Notes: generated from the sequence alone by a model not told the origin. 64,000 bases of DNA from JAXMAZ01 sp046350115 (GCA_046350115.1 JAXMAZ010000002.1:1-64000), one strand, 5' to 3'; shown: positions 17,069 to 26,436, counted from the stretch's first letter. A program made the numbers and translations.

Positions 17069-19906
17069 TCACTGCGAGGCGGCGGCCTCGGTCGCCGCGC
17101 TGGTCCGCTGGGTGGCCGCCGTCGGCACCGCCCCGCTGGCGTGCTTCCGCCACGCCCCGGCGACCCGGTGCGGGGCCGGCCTGGTCAGCGCCGCCTCGAT
17201 CAGCTCCGCCTGCTCGTGCTTGTGGACGTGGTGCGAGCCGGTCGCCGGGCTGGCGCTCGGATCCCGGCCCACGAACTCGACCGGCACCCCCATCCCCCGC
17301 AGCCGCGGCTCGACGAAGAACCACCCGCCCATGTTCTCCGACTCCTCCTGACACCACACCCACTCGGTCGCCCGGCGGTAGCGACCCAGGACGCCCGACA
17401 GTTGGTCGGTCGGCCACGGGTAGAGCTGCTCCACTCGCACTAAAGCCACGTCGTCCCGCTTCAGCTCGGCCCGCTTGGCCGCCAGGTCGTAGTACACCTT
17501 GCCGCTACACAGCACCACCCGCCGCACCCCGTCCGGCTTCACGGTGTCGTCAATCACCTCGTGGAACTGGCCCTGGGTGAACTCGGCGAGCGGGGACACC
17601 GCGGCCGGCAGCCGCAGCAGCGACTTCGGGGTGACGACCACCAGCGGCTTGCGGAAAGTCCGCTTCAACTGCCGCCGCAGGGCGTGGAAGTAGTTGGCCG
17701 GGGTGGTGAAGTTGCACACCTGGACGTTGTCCTCGGCGCACCCCTGGAGGAACCGCTCCAGCCGGGCGGACGAGTGCTCCGGCCCCTGCCCCTCGTACCC
17801 GTGCGGCAGCAGCATCACCAGCCCGCTCGACCGGTTCCACTTGCTCTCGCCGCTGTACACGAACTGGTCGATGATCGTCTGCGCCCCGTTGGCGAAGTCG
17901 CCGAACTGGGCCTCCCACAAGATCAGGGCGGCCGGGTCGTCCAGGCTGTACCCGTACTCGAACCCGAGCACCGCTGTCTCGCTCAGGCAACTGTCGAACA
18001 CGTCGAACGGCGCCTGCCCCTGGCCGAACCGGTCGAGCGGGCAGTACCCCTGCCCCGTCTCCTGGTCGTAGTAGTACGAGTGCCGGTGGGCGAACGTGCC
18101 CCGCCGGCTGTCCTGGCCGCTCAGCCGGACGAGGTGCCCTTCCAGCACCAGCGAGCCGAACGCCAGCGCCTCCCCGGTCCCCCAGTCGAGCGGCTTCCTG
18201 CCGAGGATGTCGTCCCGCCGCTTGTCGGCCAGCTTCTTGACCGTCGGGTGCCAGTGGAACCCGTCCGGCACCTGCACCAACTGGTGGGCGATCTTGTCCG
18301 CGACCTCCTCGGGGATCTTGGTGTCCGCCGGGGCGTGGCTGTACTCCTTGGTCAGCCCGCCCCAGCGGTCGGCGTACCCGCCCATCTTCTTCGGCTTCGG
18401 CCCTTCTTCCTTCGTCTCCGCCAGAGCTTCGTCCAGGTGCCGGCGGAACTCGGCGTTGATCGCCTCGGCCTCGTCCGGCTTGATCGCCCCCTCGGCCACC
18501 AGCCGCTCGGTGTACACCTGCGGGACCGGCTTCTTGGCCTTGATCGTGCGGTACTCGACCGGCTGGGTGAAGCTCGGCTCGTCCCCCTCGTTGTGCCCGT
18601 ACTTGCGGTAGCACACCAGGTCGATGACCACGTCGCTCTTGAACCGCTGGCGGTACTCCAGGGCCAGCTCGGACACGTACACGGCGGCCTCCGGGTCTTC
18701 CCCGTGGACGTGGAAGATCGGCGCCTGGATGAACTTGGCGATGTCCGTGCAGTATTTCGTGGACCGAGCGTCCTGCGGGGCGGTGGTGAACCCGATCTGG
18801 TTGTTGACGACGATGTGCAGCGTCCCGCCGGTCCGGTAGCCGTGCAGGTTGGACAGGTTGAGCGTCTCGGCCACCACCCCCTGGCCGGCGAACGCCGCGT
18901 CCCCGTGGATGAGCAGCGGCAGCCCGGTCGTCCGCTCCTGGTCCTTGTGCAGCCGCTGCTTGGCCCGCACCCGCCCCTCGACCACCGGGTTGACCGCCTC
19001 CAGGTGGCTCGGGTTCGGGGACAGGGACAGGTGGACGGTCCCGCCGCCGGCCGTGGCCACGTCGGCCGAGAAGCCCATGTGGTACTTCACGTCCCCGTCG
19101 CCGTCTTTCGTCGACTCCGGCAGGTACAGGTCCTCGAACTCGTTGAAGATCTGCTCGAACGGCTTGCGGAGGGTGTTCGCCAGGACGTTCAGCCGGCCGC
19201 GGTGGGCCATGCCGATGACCACCTCCTTGACCCCCAGCCCCGGCGCCTTCTCGACGATCGCGTCGAGCATCGGCAGGAGCGTCTCGCCCCCCTCCAGGGA
19301 GAACCGCTTCTGGCCGACGTACTTGGTGTGCAGGTAGCTCTCGAAGTGGGCCGCCCAGTGCAGGGTCATGAGCGTCCGGTACTTCTGCCGCAGGTCGAGC
19401 CGGGGCCGGTTGTGGGTCGGCTCCATCCGCTCGGCCAGCCAGGTCCGCTTCTCCAGGTCGTCGATGTGCATGTACTCGACGCCGATGTGCCCGCAGTAGG
19501 TGGCCCGGACGGCGGCCAGCAGGTCGGCCAGTTTGACCGGCCCGTTGATGCCGAAGTACATCGACCCGTCGACCGTCTTTTCCAGGTCGGCGTCGGTCAG
19601 GCCGAAGGTGTCCAGTTGGAGCTGCTTGGGGACCGCGGGGGGCTGGTCCTGGAGGGGGTCGGTGTGGGCCAGGAAGTGGCCGGCCTGGCGGTGCCAGAAG
19701 ACCATCCGGACGACCCCGGTCTGCAGCCGCAGGTCGCCGGGGATGGGGGCCGCCCCGGGCTTGGCGGCGACGCCGTTGCCGGCGAACTCGACCCCGGCGA
19801 AGAACGCCTGCCAGGTCGGGTCGAGGGCGGCCGGGTCGGCCTGCCACCGGCGGTAAGCGTCGTCGATCAGGTCACGGTTGTAGCTATCGGCGATGGTGGC
19901 GGGCAT
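17069..19906 (-). CDS. sucA: 2-oxoglutarate dehydrogenase E1 component
   Basis: This thiamine-diphosphate enzyme decarboxylates 2-oxoglutarate and loads the succinyl group on the lipoyl arm of SucB in the citric acid cycle. The 945-residue length is typical. The N-terminal helix (DLIDDAYRRWQADPAALDPTW) is the E1o-specific docking segment. Core motifs are IGMAHRGRLNVLAN, the TPP/magnesium phrase HGDAAFAGQGVVAETLNLS with VVNNQIGF, and RKYGHNEGDEPSF. The C-terminal part has LLPHGYEGQGPEHSSARLER. The start MPATIADSYN at 19906 was chosen; the frame is open a further 86 codons upstream, but that stretch is repeat-derived. It is the first gene of the run sucA, WD40 lipoprotein, sucB, lpdA. Confidence 0.95.
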   Translation of the reverse strand: MPATIADSYNRDLIDDAYRRWQADPAALDPTWQAFFAGVEFAGNGVAAKPGAAPIPGDLRLQTGVVRMVFWHRQAGHFLAHTDPLQDQPPAVPKQLQLDTFGLTDADLEKTVDGSMYFGINGPVKLADLLAAVRATYCGHIGVEYMHIDDLEKRTWLAERMEPTHNRPRLDLRQKYRTLMTLHWAAHFESYLHTKYVGQKRFSLEGGETLLPMLDAIVEKAPGLGVKEVVIGMAHRGRLNVLANTLRKPFEQIFNEFEDLYLPESTKDGDGDVKYHMGFSADVATAGGGTVHLSLSPNPSHLEAVNPVVEGRVRAKQRLHKDQERTTGLPLLIHGDAAFAGQGVVAETLNLSNLHGYRTGGTLHIVVNNQIGFTTAPQDARSTKYCTDIAKFIQAPIFHVHGEDPEAAVYVSELALEYRQRFKSDVVIDLVCYRKYGHNEGDEPSFTQPVEYRTIKAKKPVPQVYTERLVAEGAIKPDEAEAINAEFRRHLDEALAETKEEGPKPKKMGGYADRWGGLTKEYSHAPADTKIPEEVADKIAHQLVQVPDGFHWHPTVKKLADKRRDDILGRKPLDWGTGEALAFGSLVLEGHLVRLSGQDSRRGTFAHRHSYYYDQETGQGYCPLDRFGQGQAPFDVFDSCLSETAVLGFEYGYSLDDPAALILWEAQFGDFANGAQTIIDQFVYSGESKWNRSSGLVMLLPHGYEGQGPEHSSARLERFLQGCAEDNVQVCNFTTPANYFHALRRQLKRTFRKPLVVVTPKSLLRLPAAVSPLAEFTQGQFHEVIDDTVKPDGVRRVVLCSGKVYYDLAAKRAELKRDDVALVRVEQLYPWPTDQLSGVLGRYRRATEWVWCQEESENMGGWFFVEPRLRGMGVPVEFVGRDPSASPATGSHHVHKHEQAELIEAALTRPAPHRVAGAWRKHASGAVPTAATQRTSAATEAAASQ

Positions 19907-19996
19907 GATGAGGCCGGGACCGGGTGGGGAACGTGATGGAGTATCTTTAGGCGCCGACCGCCGGGGTGCAACCGGGCCAGGGCAAAGGGGGCGAAA

Positions 19997-20152
19997 GCCC
20001 ACGGATGACCATCCGTGGGCGAACCCACAGTAGACATCCCTTGCTCTGTCGAAATCCTGGCGAGCGGGGGGCGTCAGCTCCCTGTTGGCGCGTCTGGCGG
20101 GGCGCTCCAACAGGGGCTGACGCCCCCCGCTCGCCAGGATTTCGACAGAGCA
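19997..20152. repeat. Two dispersed repeats upstream of sucA
   Basis: A GCCCACGGATGACCATCCGTGGGC palindrome lies at 19997-20020. It is followed by a long inverted repeat at 20042-20152 whose outer arms (TGCTCTGTCGAAATCC and complement) enclose the GCGAGCGGGGGGC-type arms also found inside sucB. Together they occupy most of the gap between sucA and the gene ending at 20161, leaving little room for a conventional sucA promoter. Confidence 0.8.
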
Positions 20153-20160
20153 GACATCCC

Positions 20161-20649
20161 TCACTCCGGAGCGATCGGCACCCCGGCGGCTTTCAACGGC
20201 TCATCAAACGCCGGGCGGACGGCTTCGCCGAACTGCCCGCCGACCCGGCGCTCGCCGTTCACATACCGTTGGTAATTACCGCACTGGAAGCAGATCACGT
20301 ACTCGGTGACCGACCATCCCCGCTCGACCCGCAAAACATGCCTGGGCCAGTAACAAGCCGCCCACGACCCACCCCGCCCCCGCAGCCCCTCGCGGAGAGC
20401 GTCCCCGAGGCGGCGCCGCTCGTCCGGGGCATAGATTTCCACCCGGCCCAGGAGCGGGTAGCCGTGGACCGTTTCCCCCGCCAGCGGCGGGGCATCGACC
20501 TTCCGGTCGCGCCCGTCAATCGACAGGAGCGTCACCCGGTCGGCCGTCTCCAGATTCGGGACGCTGTCCTGCAAGACGAGCCACAGTCCGGCCCCCGCCG
20601 CGATGAGAGCTGGGACCGCCAGCGCCCGGATCAGCCGCTTCCGCCGCAT
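20161..20649 (-). CDS. Small membrane-anchored protein of unknown function
   Basis: The 162-residue product has one hydrophobic helix at about residues 8-27 (RALAVPALIAAGAGLWLVLQ), so it is anchored at the N-terminus with the rest exported. The C-terminal half contains the phrase TEYVICFQCGNYQRYVNG, with a C-x-x-C pair, and ends EPLKAAGVPIAPE. Small proteins with a similar Y-V-I-C-x-x-C segment are familiar in Gemmataceae, but I know no function. It is divergent from the methyltransferase at 20891 and lies upstream of sucA on the same strand, separated by repeats. Confidence 0.65.
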   Translation of the reverse strand: MRRKRLIRALAVPALIAAGAGLWLVLQDSVPNLETADRVTLLSIDGRDRKVDAPPLAGETVHGYPLLGRVEIYAPDERRRLGDALREGLRGRGGSWAACYWPRHVLRVERGWSVTEYVICFQCGNYQRYVNGERRVGGQFGEAVRPAFDEPLKAAGVPIAPE

Positions 20650-20689
20650 CGTTCACTCCGGGATTGGGATGGCGTCGTTGCCGGCTCAT

Positions 20690-20709
20690 CCACGGATGGT
20701 CATCCGTGG
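20690..20709. repeat. CCACGGATG/CATCCGTGG palindrome
   Basis: A 20-bp hairpin of the same family as 19997-20020 lies in the gap between the small membrane protein and the methyltransferase. It sits near the expected promoters of these divergent genes. Confidence 0.6.
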
Positions 20710-20890
20710 GCTTTCGGGGTGCGGATTGTCATTGGGAGCCGGCAACAGTCAAGCCGCGGCCGGCCGAATGTCGATCATTCCCGGTCGATGCGTCGGACTC
20801 CGCGGCTTGACCGGGGCGGCCGCAATCCGAGAATGCGCTCCGACCGTCGGAACACTAACCGCCCGTCACCACCGGCAGGATACCGCACTC

Positions 20891-22525
20891 ATGGCCGACA
20901 TGCTCTCCGCCGTCCCGACCGCCAACCCGGCCGCCCCGTCGAACACCAGCTACGACGAAGTCCCCTACGACAGCCACCCGTTCGCCCAGACCCACCCGAG
21001 CCGGCTGTTCACCATCGGCACCCTGTTCGGCCTCCGCCCCACCCCGGTCCAGCGGTGCCGGGTGCTGGAACTCGGGTGCGCCGCCGGCGGCAACCTGATC
21101 CCGATGGCCGACTACCTGCCGGACAGCCAGTTCGTCGGGGTCGACCTGTCCGCCCGGCAGATCGCCGACGGGCAGGCGATCGTCAAGGACTTGGGGCTGA
21201 AGAACATCACCCTCAAGCACCAGAGCATCACCGACGTTTCGGACAAGGACGGCACCTTCGACTACGTCATCTGCCACGGCGTCTTCAGCTGGATCCCGGA
21301 CCACGTCCAGGAGAAGGTGCTGGACATCTGCGCCAAGCAGCTCACCCCGAACGGGATCGCGTACATCTCGTACAACACGTTCCCCGGGTGGCACCTGCGG
21401 GGCATGATCCGGGACATGATGCGGTACCACTCCGGCCGGTTCAACACCCCCCAACTGCGGACCCAGCAGGCCCGGGCGCTGCTCGACTTCCTGGCCCAGA
21501 GCGTCCGCCAGGACGGCAGCGCGTACAGCGTGCTGCTCAAGACGGAACTCGAAACCCTCCGCCACCAGGCCGACCACTACCTGTACCACGAGCACCTGGA
21601 GGAGAACAACAACCCGCTGTACTTCCACCAGTTCGCCGAGCGGGCCAAGGCGAAGGGGCTGAAGTACCTGGGCGAGAGCCGGGTCGGGACGATGGTGACG
21701 GGCAACTTCGGGCCGGAGATCGAGAAGACCCTCCGCATGCTGGCCACCGACCAGATCCAGGCCGAGCAGTACATGGACTTCCTGCGGAACCGGATGTTCC
21801 GGGAGTCCCTGCTGGTGCTGGACAAGGTGCAGCCGAACTGGGCGGTTAACCCGGAGGTGCTGCGGGTGCTGCACGTGGCCAGCGCGGCCAAGCCGGTGGA
21901 CGCCCAGGGCCAGCCGCTGCCCAGCGTGCCGCTCAACGACGAGCAGTCGAACGTCAACTACCGGTCGCCGAGCGGGATGAGCATGGCCACCACCCGGCCG
22001 CTGCTGAAGGCGGTCATGCAGGTGCTGGCCAACTACTTCCCCGGCACCGTCCCGTTCGACGTGCTGCGGAAGGAGGCCCGGGCGCTGATCGGCGGGGAGA
22101 CGGCCGACCCGAAGCAGGCGGTGGACGACACCAGCGTGATCGCCGTCGGCCTGTTGAACTGCTACATGGGGTCGGACCTGATCGAGCTGCACGGCATGCC
22201 GATCACCTTCAACCGCACCCCGGGGGCCAAGCCGACCGCCCTGCACCTAGCCCGGCTGCAGGCCCAGAAGGGGGCGACGGCCACCAACCGCCGTCACGAG
22301 GTGGTCCGGCTGAACGACCTGGACCGGCACCTGGTGCCGCTGCTAGACGGCACCAAGGACAAGGCGGCACTGGTGGCCGAGCTGACCAAGGTGGCCCAGA
22401 CCGGGGCACTGACCGTCCAGAAGGACGGGCTGACCATCTACGACCCGAAGGAGATCGTGTCCGCCCTGGAGTCGGTCATGGACCAGGCGATGGCCAACAT
22501 CGCCCGGCTGGCCCTGCTGGTGTGA
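20891..22525 (+). CDS. SAM-dependent methyltransferase with methyltransferase regulatory domain
   Basis: The 544-residue product carries a class I methyltransferase domain (residues about 30-200) with motif I VLELGCAAGGNL (58-69), the SAM-binding acidic residue D85 in FVGVDLSARQ and the late motif SYNTFPGWHLRGM. A regulatory domain of the type found in such fusions follows at about 215-300 (TELETLRHQADHYLYHEHL, NNPLYFHQFAERA). The rest is a C-terminal helical domain with VVRLNDLDRHLVPLLDG. The substrate is not known; family members often sit next to glycan or peptide modification genes. The start ATG is followed directly by the normal N-terminus. The gene ends two bases before a 90-base perfect palindrome. 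Confidence 0.88.
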   Translation: MADMLSAVPTANPAAPSNTSYDEVPYDSHPFAQTHPSRLFTIGTLFGLRPTPVQRCRVLELGCAAGGNLIPMADYLPDSQFVGVDLSARQIADGQAIVKDLGLKNITLKHQSITDVSDKDGTFDYVICHGVFSWIPDHVQEKVLDICAKQLTPNGIAYISYNTFPGWHLRGMIRDMMRYHSGRFNTPQLRTQQARALLDFLAQSVRQDGSAYSVLLKTELETLRHQADHYLYHEHLEENNNPLYFHQFAERAKAKGLKYLGESRVGTMVTGNFGPEIEKTLRMLATDQIQAEQYMDFLRNRMFRESLLVLDKVQPNWAVNPEVLRVLHVASAAKPVDAQGQPLPSVPLNDEQSNVNYRSPSGMSMATTRPLLKAVMQVLANYFPGTVPFDVLRKEARALIGGETADPKQAVDDTSVIAVGLLNCYMGSDLIELHGMPITFNRTPGAKPTALHLARLQAQKGATATNRRHEVVRLNDLDRHLVPLLDGTKDKAALVAELTKVAQTGALTVQKDGLTIYDPKEIVSALESVMDQAMANIARLALLV

Positions 22526-22526
22526 G

Positions 22527-22616
22527 AGCCAAGTAAAAAGTGAAAAGTAAAAAGGCAAAAGTGAAGACCGATCGGTCTTCACTTTTGCCTTTTTACTTTT
22601 CACTTTTTACTTGGCT
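22527..22616. repeat. 90-base perfect AT-rich palindrome between convergent genes
   Basis: Two exact 45-base arms meet with no loop at CCGA/TCGG. The arms are AT-rich (AAGTAAAAAGTGAAAAG) in an otherwise GC-rich region. It begins 2 bases after the methyltransferase stop, and the convergent gene on the other strand ends inside it at 22593, with its last residues (QVKSEK) encoded by the arm. It may act as a bidirectional terminator, although there is no classic poly-T run beyond the stem. Confidence 0.92.
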
Positions 22617-23230
22617 TTCGACGGTTCCCGCCGTCCCGTCCACCCGCAGCCACTGCCCGTCGCGCAGGCCGGATATCCCGCCGACCGCCGGCAGCCCCAG
22701 CTCCCGGGCGACGATCGCCCCGTGGCTGAGCGCCCCGCCGGTCGCCGTCACCAGCCCCCGGGCGCGCACCATCACCGGTACCCACCCGGGGTCGGTGGAC
22801 GGGCACACCAGCACGAACCCGTCCCCCGGCGGGGCGGCGGCCGGGTCGGTCAGCACGACCGCCGGCCCCTCCGCCACCCCCGGCGACAACGGCAGTCCGT
22901 GTAGAACGCGGGTGCCGTCGGCCGGCGGGACCGGTCGGCCGACCGCCGCCAGGTCGTCGCCGAACAGCACCGGCGGGACTTCCAGCCCGAGTTCGAGCCG
23001 CCGCCGTTTCCGGCGGGCCGCGATCAGTGACAGCGGGTCGTCACCGCGGAGCAGGGCGGGGAGGTCGGCCGGGGTGAGGAAGAAGACGCCGCCCTGCAGG
23101 CCGAACCGGGCGTCCAGTTCGAGCAGGGCACGGCGGACGACGGCCAGGCCCAGCAGCAGGTGGTGCTTGGCGAGTTCCCGCAGCGCGATGAATGTCTGCA
23201 ACCGGTTCACCGCGGGCGTGCGTGGGGCAA

Positions 23231-23256
23231 AGCCCACGGACCGCGGTCCGTGGGCT
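23231..23256. repeat. GCCCACGGACCG palindrome inside coding sequence
   Basis: A perfect 26-bp palindrome identical in core to the intergenic copy at 8876-8899. Here it is read in frame within the Rph-like gene as AHGPRSVGF, between the conserved segment PNEMELSTPRWGEV and the next helix. Confidence 0.8.
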
Positions 23257-24276
23257 GTCCGGGCGCTGACCGCTTCCCCAAGCAACTCCGGCACCTCTCC
23301 CCACCGCGGCGTGCTCAGTTCCATCTCGTTCGGCCCGCGGTGCCCGAACCGCTCCAAAAACGCCGCCCGGTCCAGCTCGCCGGCCGCAAGCCGCCGCACC
23401 GCCCCGGCCACGTCGCACTCGTCGGGAATGACCACCCCGGCCGCGATCTCGGCCACGCCTGCCGCCCCGACCTGTGCCTCCAACTCTTGCCACGTCAGGT
23501 CAGCGAACACCGTCGGCTTGAGCGCCTCCCGGCCGAACCCGACCATCGTCCGCTCGACCGCCTCGCGGAACAGTTCGATCAGCGCCGCGGGGTCGAGCCG
23601 CGACCAGTCCTCGGCGAGCAACCGCTTCGCCCAGCCGGCGAACTCGGCCGCGCCCCCGGGGAAGCGGGCCGGGAACGCCACCATCTCGCGGCCGGTCGCC
23701 CGCTGCACCCGGTACGCCCGCCACAGCACCCCGGGCAGCCGCAGGAGGCCGTGTCGCAGCGGGTCGGGCGCCGGCCGCGGGTTGAGCGCGGCCCGCGGGT
23801 TCGCTTTGAGGGCGTCGAACGGGTAACTCACCGGCGGGCGGCGGAACTGCATCCGTGGCAGCCGGTCGAGGTTGCACATCGGCCGGCCGGCGACCAGGTC
23901 ATACGCCGACTGCTGTCCCAGCCCCGGGTCGCCGCCGAGGTCGCGGTGCACGGCCCCGGTGCCGCCGTCGGCCGCCAGCAGCCGCTGCACGACCGCCCAG
24001 GTCATCGGCGTCGGCTCGGGGAGCGACTCGGCCACGCTGTCCCGCACCCACACCGTCCGGACCGAGTTCGCCATCGTCAGTTCGGCAATGACCGCCTGCC
24101 GCACCCGCTCCTGACCGGCCGCGTCCCCGGCGGTGATCGGCCGCGACTGGAGCAGGAACAGCTCGCCCCCGACGGCCGCCCACTCGACGTCCTGCGACGC
24201 CCCGAATAGCTGTTCGCACCGCAGGCCGAGTTCGGTGAGCCGTGACACCTGGGTGTCACTGAGGGTGCCGGGTTTA

Positions 24277-24341
24277 GGCGAGCCGGGGGCGTCGGCCCCC
24301 GGGTGAAGTCCCCACCCGGGGGCCGACGCCCCCGGCTCGCC
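24277..24341. repeat. GGCGAGCCGGGGGCG hairpin inside the Rph-like gene
   Basis: Perfect 29-bp arms (24277-24305 and 24313-24341) with a 7-base loop lie inside the Rph-like gene, exactly where the frame changes. The translation is low-complexity (GASAPGW, GADAPGS). It is related in style to the GCGAGCGGGGGGC family. Confidence 0.85.
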
Positions 24342-24980
24342 AAGGATTGTGGCCGGCCGATGATCTCGCCCGTTTCGCGGTCCACGGCGAACCGGTCCGG
24401 GGTGACGGCCCCGGACACCACTGCATCGCCCAGCCCACGGGCCGCCTCCATGACCAGATGCCGGCCGGCCGGGTCGAGCGGGTCGCGGGTAAACAGCACC
24501 CCGGCTGCGTCCGGTGCCAGCATCGTCTGAATCACCACAGCCATCGCCGACGCCGGCTCCCCTTGCTGCCGGCGGTAAGCGACGGCGGCCGGTGCTTCGA
24601 GCGACCGCCAGCACCGCTCGACGGCCGCCCACACTGCGTCGTCGCCGACGACGTTCAGGGACGTGGCGTGCTGGCCGGCGAAGCTGGCCGCGGCCGAGTC
24701 CTCGGACGTCGCCGACGACCGCACCGCCACCGGCCCGCCGAGCGCTGGGCCGCGGCGAGGACGGTTTGTCGCAACGCCGGGTCGGACCGGTCGGCGGCGG
24801 CCGGGATCACGAACCCGGGCGGCACTGGCAACCCGGCGGCCAGCAGCTTCGCCAGCCCGTACCCTTTGCCGCCGAGCACGGCCGGGTCCGGGTCGGGCGC
24901 GTCCAGGGGGATCAGGTCGGGCATGGTGGACCGCTGGGTCGGGTGGAGTCATTATGCGAGCCGGCGAACGGGGCGTGGTT

Positions 24981-25130
24981 TGCTCCCCCTCCTGCTTCGG
25001 GGAGGGGGTCGGGGGGTGGGGTTGAAACCAGCATCCCGCCACCGCGGGTCTGAATCCACGGGACCGGTTGGTGGCGTCAACCTCGCCTCTTGCTCCCCCT
25101 CCCCGAAGCGGAGAGGGGGAGCAAGAGGCG
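24981..25130. repeat. CTCCCC/GGGGAG dispersed repeat in the gap upstream of the epimerase
   Basis: A TGCTCCCCCTCC...GGAGGGGG unit at about 24981 is followed by a tight hairpin (25084-25130) with arms CGCCTCTTGCTCCCCCTC and its complement. It lies between the divergent Rph-like and epimerase genes. Confidence 0.75.
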
Positions 25131-25213
25131 AGCGGCCGAGGCTCCCGCACTCGGGGTTGCGACCCGGTTCCGCCGCGTGCTACGATTCCGGACCGTCCCG
25201 AAAGGTCGCGTTC

Positions 25214-26146
25214 ATGACGACGTGTCTGGTCACCGGCTGTGCCGGGTTCATCGGCTCCCACCTGAGCGAGCGGCTGCTGGCCGCCGGCCACCGGGTCGTC
25301 GGCGTCGACTGCTTCACCAGCTACTACCCGCGGGCGGTCAAGGAGCGGAACCTGGCCGGGTTCCGCGACAACCCGAACTTCACCTTCCACGAACTCGACC
25401 TGAGCGCCGACCCGCTGACCGACGCCGTCGGCCCGGCCGAGTACGTGTTCCACCTGGCCGCAATGCCGGGGCTGATCCGCTCCTGGACCGACTTCGACAG
25501 CTACAACCGCCACAACCTCGTCGCCACCCACCGGCTTCTCGAAGCGGTGAAGGGCCGGCCGCTGAAGAAGTTCGTGTACGCCTCCACGTCGTCGGTGTAC
25601 GGCAAGTACGCCAGCGGGGACGAGTCGCTGCCGACCCGGCCGAGCAGCCCCTACGGCATCACCAAGCTGGCCGGCGAGCAACTCGCCCGCGTCTACCTGG
25701 ACGAGTTCCAGGTGCCGGCGGCGGTCGTGCGGTTCTTCAGCGTGTACGGCCCCCGGCAACGCCCCGAGATGGGCTACCACCTGTTCATCAACGCGGTGCT
25801 GGCCGGCAAGCCGATCACCCTGACCGGCGACGGGCTGCACGTCCGCGGCAACACGTACATCGACGACTGCACCGCGGCGACCGTGAAGGTCGGGTTCGAC
25901 GCCCTGCCGGGCGAAGTCTTCAACCTCGGCGGCGGCGAGCTGGTCACGGTCCTCGAAGTCATCAGGCGGATTGAGAAGATCACCGGCAAGACGGCGATCA
26001 TCGAGCGGCACCCGCCCCGCAAAGGCGACCAGCTCGCCACCGGGGCGGACGTGACCAAGCTGTACCGCCACCTGGGCTGGAAGCCGACCACCTCACTGGA
26101 TGAGGGGCTGGCGAAGCAGATCGAGTGGCAGAAGGGATTGGTGTAG
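25214..26146 (+). CDS. NAD-dependent sugar-nucleotide epimerase/dehydratase
   Basis: This 310-residue extended short-chain dehydrogenase has the NAD motif TGCAGFIGSH (7-16), the catalytic serine/threonine region VYASTSSVYG and the catalytic Tyr-Lys pair in SPYGITKLAGE. It also has FFSVYGPRQRPEMGY, typical of UDP-glucuronate or UDP-glucose 4-epimerases, and the late GNTYIDDCTAA and FNLGGGELVTVLEV phrases. It converts a nucleotide-linked sugar for surface glycan synthesis; the exact sugar cannot be read from the sequence. The PaaK/CapK-like ligase and a family 2 glycosyltransferase follow on the same strand. Its TAG stop lies inside the left arm of the repeat beginning at 26143. Confidence 0.9.
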   Translation: MTTCLVTGCAGFIGSHLSERLLAAGHRVVGVDCFTSYYPRAVKERNLAGFRDNPNFTFHELDLSADPLTDAVGPAEYVFHLAAMPGLIRSWTDFDSYNRHNLVATHRLLEAVKGRPLKKFVYASTSSVYGKYASGDESLPTRPSSPYGITKLAGEQLARVYLDEFQVPAAVVRFFSVYGPRQRPEMGYHLFINAVLAGKPITLTGDGLHVRGNTYIDDCTAATVKVGFDALPGEVFNLGGGELVTVLEVIRRIEKITGKTAIIERHPPRKGDQLATGADVTKLYRHLGWKPTTSLDEGLAKQIEWQKGLV

Positions 26147-26436
26147 GGCGGGTCAAGCCGGCTCGGCGGCGCCGACCCGCCGCGGCCGGCAACCGGTCCG
26201 ATCCATCCCCGCGGTCCGAACAGGGGAGGGCGAGGCTCCTGCCGAGCCGGGGAGCCGCGTGGGCAAGCGGCGGATGCCACACCGGCGACGGCATCCGGAG
26301 ACCGGTGGCGGCCAGCCGGGCAGGCAGCCCGGCTCGGCAGGAGCCTCGCCCTCCCCCGGCCCGACCCGCGGGCAGAAGTGACTGTCGTTGCCCGACCGGC
26401 GGGTCGGCGCCGCCGAGCCGGCTTGACCCGGCCTAC
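26143..26436. repeat. 294-bp nested inverted-repeat element (MITE-like)
   Basis: The outer arms GTAGGGCGGGTCAAGCCGGC and complement (ending GCTTGACCCGGCCTAC) enclose a second pair, GGGAGGGCGAGGCTCCTGCC / GGCAGGAGCCTCGCCCTCCC. This fills the whole 310-base gap between two glycan genes. No open reading frame in it looks real. Related copies are at 63-182 (right half) and 31871-31971 (outer arms only). Confidence 0.85.

Larger units (their letters stand above)
22593..24924 (-). pseudogene. Rifampin-phosphotransferase-like PEP-utilising enzyme, frameshifted and carrying repeat insertions
   Basis: Three frames together encode about 777 residues. The first (from ATG 24924) has the ATP-grasp start GGKGYGLAKLLAAGLPVPPG. 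The second (from about 24745) continues GPVAVRSSATSEDSAAASFAG. The third (from about 24341) runs through LRCEQLFGASQDVEW to the C-terminal phosphohistidine domain ATGGALSHGAIVARELGLPA. ATP domain, substrate domain and His domain last is the Rph-type order, unlike PEP synthase, which has a further C-terminal domain. Each break implies one missing base. A 65-base dispersed hairpin (24277-24341) sits at the second break, and another palindrome (23231-23256) lies in frame in the middle. Substrate unknown. It is either decaying or affected by base-call errors. Confidence 0.75.

Noticed and set aside
17561..19936. A 791-residue open frame on the plus strand within sucA
   Set aside because: It is antisense to a clearly conserved dehydrogenase and shows no domain of its own; GC-rich codon use keeps the frame open.
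19909..20164. An N-terminal extension of sucA
   Set aside because: The residues come from the intergenic inverted repeats at 19997-20152, and the E1o docking helix already begins at the chosen start.
24077..26071. A long minus-strand frame covering the epimerase and part of the Rph-like gene
   Set aside because: Its first two-thirds are antisense to the epimerase; only the last part (about 24350-24745) is real, as the middle segment of the frameshifted Rph-like gene.
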